From JACMLD01 sp963705285 (lineage in GTDB: Bacteria > Bacteroidota > Bacteroidia > Chitinophagales > Chitinophagaceae): a stretch of 64,000 nt of DNA. Positions 58,493 through 64,000 of this stretch are shown in pieces. Where the stretch lies: NCBI GenBank assembly GCA_963705285.1, contig OY970066.1:2976001-3040000 (forward strand). Direction: 5' to 3'. Under the pieces are notes generated by a model. It did no database searches, was not told the origin of the DNA, and was given only the letters and a program-made list of their open reading frames with translations. The first letter of the stretch is position 1. Every line of letters begins with the position of its first letter. The position numbers and the translations under genes are program-made.

Positions 58493-60889
58493 TTATGCAC
58501 TGCAGGTAACACAACCCTCTTCCATGCTGCAGCTACCGCCGGTAAGCAGGCTTTCATCTGTTGCATCTGTTACTGTTGTTGTAGTAACATCGTGGGCATC
58601 AATTAAAGGTTCTTTTAATTTACCACCCTGTTTTTCAACTGTAAACTGTACTGCCTGTGAAGCGGCTTTGGTACGCAGGTAATACATGCCGGTTTTTAAC
58701 CCTTTTTTCCAGGCGTAAAAATGCATGGAGGTTAACTTGGAGGTATTGGGTGAATCTATAAACAGGTTGAGTGATTGCGACTGGCAAATATACGCGCCCC
58801 TGTCTGCAGCCATATCAATAATAGCTCTTTGTTTGATTTCCCATACCGTTTTATAGATATCTTTTATTTCTGCCGGGATGCCTTCAATTTGTTGCACGGA
58901 GCCATTGTGCTGTATGATATTGTTTTTCATCTCATCGTTCCACAAATTCAGCGCTACCAGGTCTTTTAACAGGTGTTTGTTTACCACCACAAACTCGCCG
59001 CTCAGTACTCGCCTAACATAGATGTTAGAGGTGTACGGTTCAAAACACTCATTATTACCCAGTATTTGCGAAGTAGACGCTGTTGGCATCGGAGCCAGCA
59101 GTAATGAATTTCTTACGCCGTGTTTCAGCACCGCGGCTTTCAACGTATACCAATCCCAACGCAGCGTAGGTTCAGTGTTCCACATATCAAACTGGAAGAT
59201 GGCCTTTGATACCGGTGAGCCTGCATAGGTTTCATAAGCACCTTCTTTTTCAGCCAGGTCTTTACTGGCAGTCATGGCGGCAAAATAAATGGTCTCAAAT
59301 ATTTCTTTGTTCAACACTTTGGCCTGCTCGCTTTCGAAGGGCAGCCGCAATAAAATAAATACATCCGCCAACCCCTGTACACCCAAACCAATGGGGCGGT
59401 GCTTCATATTGGAGTTACGGGCTTCTTCAATGGGATAGTAATTATTGTCGATAATCCGGTTGAGGTTAATCGTAGCCTGGTAAGTAACATCATATAATTT
59501 CTGATGGTCGAACTGGTTATCTATCACAAACCTTGGCAATGCCAGTGAAGCGAGGTTACATACCGCCACTTCATCGGGCGAAGTATATTCCATTATTTCT
59601 GTGCACAGGTTAGAACTTTTGATAGTACCCAGGTTTTGCTGGTTGCTTTTCCTGTTGGCAGCATCTTTATATAACAGATAGGGTGTTCCTGTTTCTATTT
59701 GTGCATCCAGTATGGCAAACCACAGGTCCTGTGCTTTAATTGTTTTCCTTGCCTTACCGGCGGCTTCGTATTTGTGATATAAAGCTTCAAATTCTTCGCC
59801 CCAGCATTCGTGCAGACCGGGGGCCTCATTTGGGCAGAACAAGCTCCATTCGCCGCCTGCTTCCACGCGCTGCATGAACAGATCGGGTATCCAGAGCGCA
59901 TAAAACAAATCGCGCGCGCGCATTTCTTCCTTGCCATGGTTTTTACGCAGGTCTAAGAACTCAAACACATCTGCATGCCACGGTTCAAGGTACACCGCAA
60001 AGGCGCCTTTGCGTTTACCGCCTCCCTGGTCTACATAACGGGCGGTATCATTAAATACTTTAAGCATGGGAATAATGCCATTGCTGGTACCATTGGTACC
60101 GCCGATATAACTTCCGGTGGCGCGTATACCATGAATGGCCAGGCCAATTCCGCCGGCGCTTTGTGATATTTTAGCAGTTTGTTTAAGCGTATCGTAAATA
60201 CCATCAATACTATCTTCTTTCATGGTAAGCAAAAAGCAGCTGCTCATTTGCGGCTTAGGCGTACCGGCGTTGAACAGGGTGGGGGTGGCGTGTGTAAACC
60301 AGCGCTCACTCATTAGGTGGTAAGTTTTGATAGCGCTCTCAATATCTTCTTTGTGAATGCCGATGGCTACCCGCATGTACATATGCTGCGGACGTTCCAC
60401 CACTTTACCATCCAGTTTCAGCAGGTAAGATTTTTCGAGGGTTTTAAAACCGAAATAATCAAATCCATAATCCCTATCGTAGATAATGGTAGAATCCAAC
60501 AGCTCCGCATTGTCGCGGATGATAGCCCATACGTCATCGGCCAGCAGGGGCAGGTATTTTCCGGTTTTGCTATCGGTACACTCAAACAACAACTTCATTG
60601 TATGAGAAAAACTCTTGGTGGTATTCTTATGCAGGTTGCTTACTGCAATACGGCTTGCCAGCAAAGCGTAATCGGGATGCTTTACCGTAAGTGATGCCGC
60701 CGTTTCCGCAGCCAGGTTATCCAGCTCGGTAGTGGTAACGCCATCGTACAACCCTTCAATTACTTTTTTGGCTACGTCAATGGAGTTGACAAAACGTCTT
60801 TCCAGGCCGTAGCAAAGTTTTTCAATGCGCGCGGTGATCTTATCAAATTTGACACTTTCGTGCTTACCATTTCTTTTAATTACAAACAT
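58493..60889 (-). CDS. nrdA: Class Ia ribonucleotide reductase, alpha subunit
   Basis: Reduces ribonucleoside diphosphates to deoxy forms. The 798 residues start with an ATP-cone (about 1-90; VIKRNGKHESVKFDKI), the allosteric activity site. The active-site set is Cys218 (MSSCFLL) and Cys444 (VAVCNLAS) as redox pair and Cys429 (NLCTEI) as thiyl radical site. GIGLAIHGIRATGSYI and GLGVQGLADVF are family landmarks, and the C-terminus carries the exchangeable EEGCVTCSA pair. It is downstream of nrdB in the same operon, 110 bases away. Confidence 0.95.
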   Translation of the reverse strand: MFVIKRNGKHESVKFDKITARIEKLCYGLERRFVNSIDVAKKVIEGLYDGVTTTELDNLAAETAASLTVKHPDYALLASRIAVSNLHKNTTKSFSHTMKLLFECTDSKTGKYLPLLADDVWAIIRDNAELLDSTIIYDRDYGFDYFGFKTLEKSYLLKLDGKVVERPQHMYMRVAIGIHKEDIESAIKTYHLMSERWFTHATPTLFNAGTPKPQMSSCFLLTMKEDSIDGIYDTLKQTAKISQSAGGIGLAIHGIRATGSYIGGTNGTSNGIIPMLKVFNDTARYVDQGGGKRKGAFAVYLEPWHADVFEFLDLRKNHGKEEMRARDLFYALWIPDLFMQRVEAGGEWSLFCPNEAPGLHECWGEEFEALYHKYEAAGKARKTIKAQDLWFAILDAQIETGTPYLLYKDAANRKSNQQNLGTIKSSNLCTEIMEYTSPDEVAVCNLASLALPRFVIDNQFDHQKLYDVTYQATINLNRIIDNNYYPIEEARNSNMKHRPIGLGVQGLADVFILLRLPFESEQAKVLNKEIFETIYFAAMTASKDLAEKEGAYETYAGSPVSKAIFQFDMWNTEPTLRWDWYTLKAAVLKHGVRNSLLLAPMPTASTSQILGNNECFEPYTSNIYVRRVLSGEFVVVNKHLLKDLVALNLWNDEMKNNIIQHNGSVQQIEGIPAEIKDIYKTVWEIKQRAIIDMAADRGAYICQSQSLNLFIDSPNTSKLTSMHFYAWKKGLKTGMYYLRTKAASQAVQFTVEKQGGKLKEPLIDAHDVTTTTVTDATDESLLTGGSCSMEEGCVTCSA

Positions 60890-60999
60890 GGGGTAGTAGA
60901 GAATTATAGGTGAGTAAGAATAAGTTTTGAATGTTGAATTATGAATTAAGAGTTATGAGTCACTATATCTGAGCAAATGCAACTCATAACTCTAAATTT

Positions 61000-61971
61000 T
61001 TAAAAGTCTTCATCTACAGAAAATGCCTGTGTTTCTTTTCCGGAGAGTACGCCTGATTTCTGGTAATCGCCCACCCGTTTTTCGAAGAAGTTGGTTTTTC
61101 CTTCGAGTGAGATCATTTCCATAAAATCGAAAGGGTTGGTGGTGTTGTAAATTTTTGGGCAACCCAGCTCGCTCAGCCAGCGGTCCGCCACAAATTCAAT
61201 ATACTGCTGCATCAGTTTCGCATTCATGCCAATCAATGCCACCGGCAGGGCTTCCGTAATAAATTCTTTTTCTATGGCTACTGCATCCCTGATGATATTG
61301 GTTACATGTTCTACCGGTAATTTTTCATTGAGCATGCTATAGAGCAGGCACGCAAATTCGCAATGCAGGCCTTCATCCCTGCTGATCAATTCATTGCTGA
61401 ATGTGAGACCCGGCATCAGCCCTCTTTTCTTGAGCCAGAAAATAGAGCAGAAGCTGCCGCTGAAAAAAATACCTTCTACGGCGGCAAAGGCTACCAGTCT
61501 TTCTGCAAAGTTGCCATTATCTATCCAGCGCAATGCCCACTCCGCTTTTTTCTTTACAGCCGGAACGGTATCAATAGCGTGAAACAACCTGTATTTCTCT
61601 GCAGGGTCTTTTATATAAGTATCAATCAGCAATGCGTAGGTTTCTGAGTGGATGTTTTCCATCATGATCTGGAAGCCGTAAAAACACCTTGCTTCGGGCA
61701 ATTGAACCTCGCTCATGAAATTCACCGCCAGGTTTTCATTTACGATACCGTCGCTCGCCGCAAAAAACGCAAGCACGTGAGAAATGAAATGACGTTCGCC
61801 ATCGTTCAATGCGTTCCAGTCTTTCATATCGCTGCTCAGATCAATTTCTTCGGCTGTCCAGAAGCTGGCTTCATGTTTTTTATACTGTTCCCATACTTTG
61901 GGATATTTTATGGGGAGAATAACAAAGCGATCTTTATTTTCTCTCAGCAATACTTCATTTTCATTCAACAT
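61000..61971 (-). CDS. nrdB: Class Ia ribonucleotide reductase, beta subunit
   Basis: Holds the diiron-tyrosyl cofactor that starts the radical reaction. In the 323 residues the ligands are Asp74, Glu105 and His108 (MMENIHSETY) with the radical Tyr112; the second half EGIFFSGSFCSIFWL and ISRDEGLHCEFACLLY brings the remaining Glu and His ligands. The C-terminal tail SKETQAFSVDEDF-like end (SVDEDF) is the usual peptide that docks into NrdA. It is the first gene after the cobalamin riboswitch. Confidence 0.95.
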   Translation of the reverse strand: MLNENEVLLRENKDRFVILPIKYPKVWEQYKKHEASFWTAEEIDLSSDMKDWNALNDGERHFISHVLAFFAASDGIVNENLAVNFMSEVQLPEARCFYGFQIMMENIHSETYALLIDTYIKDPAEKYRLFHAIDTVPAVKKKAEWALRWIDNGNFAERLVAFAAVEGIFFSGSFCSIFWLKKRGLMPGLTFSNELISRDEGLHCEFACLLYSMLNEKLPVEHVTNIIRDAVAIEKEFITEALPVALIGMNAKLMQQYIEFVADRWLSELGCPKIYNTTNPFDFMEMISLEGKTNFFEKRVGDYQKSGVLSGKETQAFSVDEDF

Positions 61972-62099
61972 GACTAACCATTTTTGTGGTGGATATAAAC
62001 TTTCAGGCGGGGAGACGGGGTGCTGATTACAGCAGGAAGATAATTTCCTTATGTAGCCAGTTCGCTGCCTTTCACCCGAAAGCGTTCAAACTAAATCAT

Positions 62100-62316
62100 T
62101 GTGATACGGCAGGTCTTCTGACTTTCCCGCTTTCTGAAGCCTTCCCGTGCAGCCAGCACAATACCTGCAACTGGCAAAACATAGTGGCTTGGATTTTTTT
62201 CAGAAAACTGGCACCGGGGTGCCTGGGGATTTACAGCTACGGGGATAGTTCCGGATTTTCGCCGGATTCCCTTTTAATTCCGTAATAAAGAATCTATTAC
62301 GGCAACCATAATCACA
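62100..62316 (-). promoter_or_regulatory. Cobalamin riboswitch in front of nrdB-nrdA
   Basis: Reading the minus strand, the B12 box AAGTCAGAAGACCTGCC (62108-62124 as complement) is preceded by GGGAAGGC, AAGCCACT, GTAGCTGTAAATCCCC-type sequence and TCCGGCGAAAATCCGG, in the order of cobalamin riboswitches. P1 can be drawn from TGTGATTATGG (62306-62316) and CCGTATCACA (62100-62109) with one bulge and one G-U pair. The 128 bases up to the nrdB ATG have a hairpin (GCTGtaatCAGC) but no T run, so control is probably translational. Binding of B12 should lower expression. The rest of the gap, 62317-62673, shows nothing. Confidence 0.92.
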
Positions 62317-62673
62317 GCACAACATTACTAATCAATATTAAATTAATGTGAAGGATTTATGCACCAGTTGTTAAAAACTTACGGGAGCTGTATTGGCTGC
62401 GGGTTTGCGGCCATTTTGCCACAATGTGAACAAAAAAATTTTATTTTTCTGATCAGGGAGTTAAGCCCTGTACCAGAGCCCGCTGCGCCCGTAACCTGTT
62501 GCTGTTTAAGGGGCTGGAATACTTGCTAATTATTTCTCTGCACGAATGATACGCCGGGGTTACGATAGCAGTTGTTGAAGCAAAATGGTGCCAATTTTCT
62601 GAAATAGTGGAATAGGTGGAAGCCGCAGATTTTCGTACTACGGTTACTCATTAACGTTATCGTACCCATTTTT

Positions 62674-63801
62674 TTATGGCAATGCCTGTGCACCGGTATC
62701 GGGCAGTTTATCTGCCAGGTACAGATACGGCGGATGAAAATGATGTGGAAAAAGGTTGGTGGTACTTTCAGGAAATAGGTTGAAATAGGCGCTGTCTGCC
62801 AAAAGAACAATAGTATTACCTGCTCTCACATAATGATTGCTCTTGTAATAGGTGGGTGGTATAAAACCAGGCAATGATTTCTTCACCGCCTTGGATACCA
62901 TTTTGCCCAGGTAATTCTGGTACCTGCGTTGTGCTGCTTTGGTGGGATTGTCTAACCGGCTGTAAGCATACCGCAGCGCAATGTTCTTGGGAAACTTCAT
63001 TTTATTGATCATCTTTTTGGCACTAAGAAAAGGATTGCTGTTGTTATAATCGCTGGTGGTTTGGATAGACATGGGTGTTTCAGGTACCCAATCTGCGGAG
63101 TTGACCACATTATATGCCCAGCCATACTGTGTCATGGCTTCATACTCATAAGCAAAATATAAATTGCCTGGTTTGGGGCCGGCGCTGCAATAAGTTTTGA
63201 AACGGATATCGGTTGGCAGTGTGTGCTGCTGCTGCAGGTTGTACAGGTAAGCAGTAAGTAAAAATGCAATTGCTCCACCCTGGCTGTGACCCATAATAAT
63301 CATATCTTTTATACCGGCTTTATAGGAGCTGTCAATTTTAGGCAGTATGTCTTTCGATAAAAAAGCCATGCTCACCAGCCAGCCGATATGTACAGCAGCC
63401 CGGGGGTTGTTTGCCAACTGGTAACTGAAGTTTTCTTTGTCGCTAATCTGCAGTTGACCTTTGGCGGGTACCATGGCCGCATAGAAATTTCCCAGCCAGC
63501 TTACTGATTCTGCCGTGGTGCCGCGCAGGCTAATGACCGCCACGTTAGATGAGTCGACCCATAAGTCCCAGAGATTGCCCAGTCCCATCACAGTTGATTG
63601 ATACAACATGCGGAAACGCTGTGGTGCAGCTATTGCTTCATAATATTTGGGCGCTGCGGTTGTTCTGGCAGATACTTTCAATAACTCAATATATTCCTGC
63701 TTATCAAAACCGGGATGCAACTTTTGTGCGTTTGAACTGCCAGCGAGTATAAGAAGCGCAAGAAGCAATAGAACTACGGTGTTTTGCAAACTGGATGCCA
63801 T
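62674..63801 (-). CDS. Secreted class 3 lipase-like protein
   Basis: 375 residues with a signal peptide (about 1-25, cleavage near SNAQ). The class 3 lipase nucleophile elbow is IIMGHSQGGAIAFLL (Ser about 172), with the His/Asp pair expected in NVVNSADWVPETP. WVDSSNVAVISLRGT before it is the family's oxyanion region. It probably hydrolyses acylglycerol or other esters outside the cell. No sorting tail is seen. Start ATG 63801 fits the signal peptide. Confidence 0.85.
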   Translation of the reverse strand: MASSLQNTVVLLLLALLILAGSSNAQKLHPGFDKQEYIELLKVSARTTAAPKYYEAIAAPQRFRMLYQSTVMGLGNLWDLWVDSSNVAVISLRGTTAESVSWLGNFYAAMVPAKGQLQISDKENFSYQLANNPRAAVHIGWLVSMAFLSKDILPKIDSSYKAGIKDMIIMGHSQGGAIAFLLTAYLYNLQQQHTLPTDIRFKTYCSAGPKPGNLYFAYEYEAMTQYGWAYNVVNSADWVPETPMSIQTTSDYNNSNPFLSAKKMINKMKFPKNIALRYAYSRLDNPTKAAQRRYQNYLGKMVSKAVKKSLPGFIPPTYYKSNHYVRAGNTIVLLADSAYFNLFPESTTNLFPHHFHPPYLYLADKLPDTGAQALP

Positions 63802-63856
63802 GGTGTTTTAATTAAAGGGGGATGTATAACGGTGTAGTATAAGTGATGCTGATTGC

Positions 63857-64000
63857 CTAGGGTTGAATACCAAATAAAATTTCTCGGTTCCTTAACCAGA
63901 TCGCCTGGTCGGTCAGCTTATCTGACCGCCTGGCAAAATGAAGACTTCCGAGGTTGAGTGCAATAGCAGAGCCGGTTAATATATTGCCCAGCGTAGCATT
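63857..64000 (-). CDS. C-terminal end of an unidentified protein
   Basis: Reading the minus strand, 47 residues end at a TAG (63857-63859): the sequence contains ILTGSAIALNLGSLHFARRS and DQAIWLRNREILFGIQP. The frame is open to the window edge. The hydrophobic segment at the start could be a membrane helix. The family is not recognised. Confidence 0.5.
   Translation of the reverse strand, partial: NATLGNILTGSAIALNLGSLHFARRSDKLTDQAIWLRNREILFGIQP

Noticed and set aside
62338..62673. Small gene or RNA between the cobalamin riboswitch and the lipase gene
   Set aside because: No open frame with a plausible start, no hairpin with T run, no known motif was found.

Overview
The window looks like a chromosomal segment of a Bacteroidota bacterium, most likely Chitinophagaceae or a close relative. 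Reasons: Bacteroidota-type promoters (TTTG, about 21 bp, TAnnTTTG) are readable at several genes; Shine-Dalgarno sequences are mostly absent; families typical of the phylum are present (short AMP nucleosidase, DUF6089 outer-membrane barrel, DUF4476, large alpha-2-macroglobulin, a secretion-sorting-like C-terminal domain, GH18 chitinase). No tRNA, rRNA, prophage or plasmid genes were seen.

Layout. 1-4 kb: minus-strand rRNA m5C methyltransferase (cut by the edge), a polysaccharide deacetylase, a family-2 glycosyltransferase and a multi-membrane-span mannosyltransferase-like protein. 4-8.5 kb: sucB and sucA (2-oxoglutarate dehydrogenase E2, E1); sucD lies alone at 35 kb. 8.7-12.3 kb: rpsT, a MORN/TonB-C protein, an ElaA-type acetyltransferase, an outer-membrane barrel and a small secreted protein, followed by a candidate structured RNA. 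12.6-16 kb: a deoxyribonucleotidase and uvrA. 16.2-20.6 kb: methionine branch metY-metX-hom behind a SAM riboswitch with a readable terminator/antiterminator. 20.6-21.7 kb: an IS200-like/REP-associated transposase next to REP-like hairpins. 21.7-27 kb: aspS, an M90-like metallopeptidase, a membrane protein, an FAD oxidoreductase and three 236-bp tandem palindromic repeats. 27.4-33.6 kb: a 2064-residue alpha-2-macroglobulin with an intact thioester motif. 34-42.5 kb: a DUF4476 protein, sucD, a fused dipeptide-ABC ATPase, AMP nucleosidase, an HsdR-N-like nuclease domain, a metallo-beta-lactamase-fold enzyme and an amino-acid permease.

43.4-46.5 kb holds the least explained part: a 699-residue protein with a duplicated Cys-containing domain of unknown function, then a DUF1360 membrane protein and an 89-residue Cys-rich protein. 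46.7-53.6 kb is a complete seven-gene efflux operon (TetR, TolC, HlyD adaptor, two ATPases, two ABC-2 permeases) comparable to the enterobacterial CecR/YbhGFSR system, with palindromes on the TetR promoter. 53.9-58.2 kb: bestrophin, a membrane protein, chitinase, desaturase and an NTF2-like protein. 58.5-62.3 kb: class Ia ribonucleotide reductase (nrdB-nrdA) behind a cobalamin riboswitch. 62.7-64 kb: a class-3 lipase and the end of an unknown gene.

The intergenic spacers are unusual. Many consist of short word-like tandem repeats, a different word in each spacer (5.3, 18.1, 35.8, 37.8, 42.7, 53.7, 55.5 kb). Regulation readable from sequence alone includes two riboswitches, a second riboswitch-independent promoter in front of metY, and probable TetR autoregulation.
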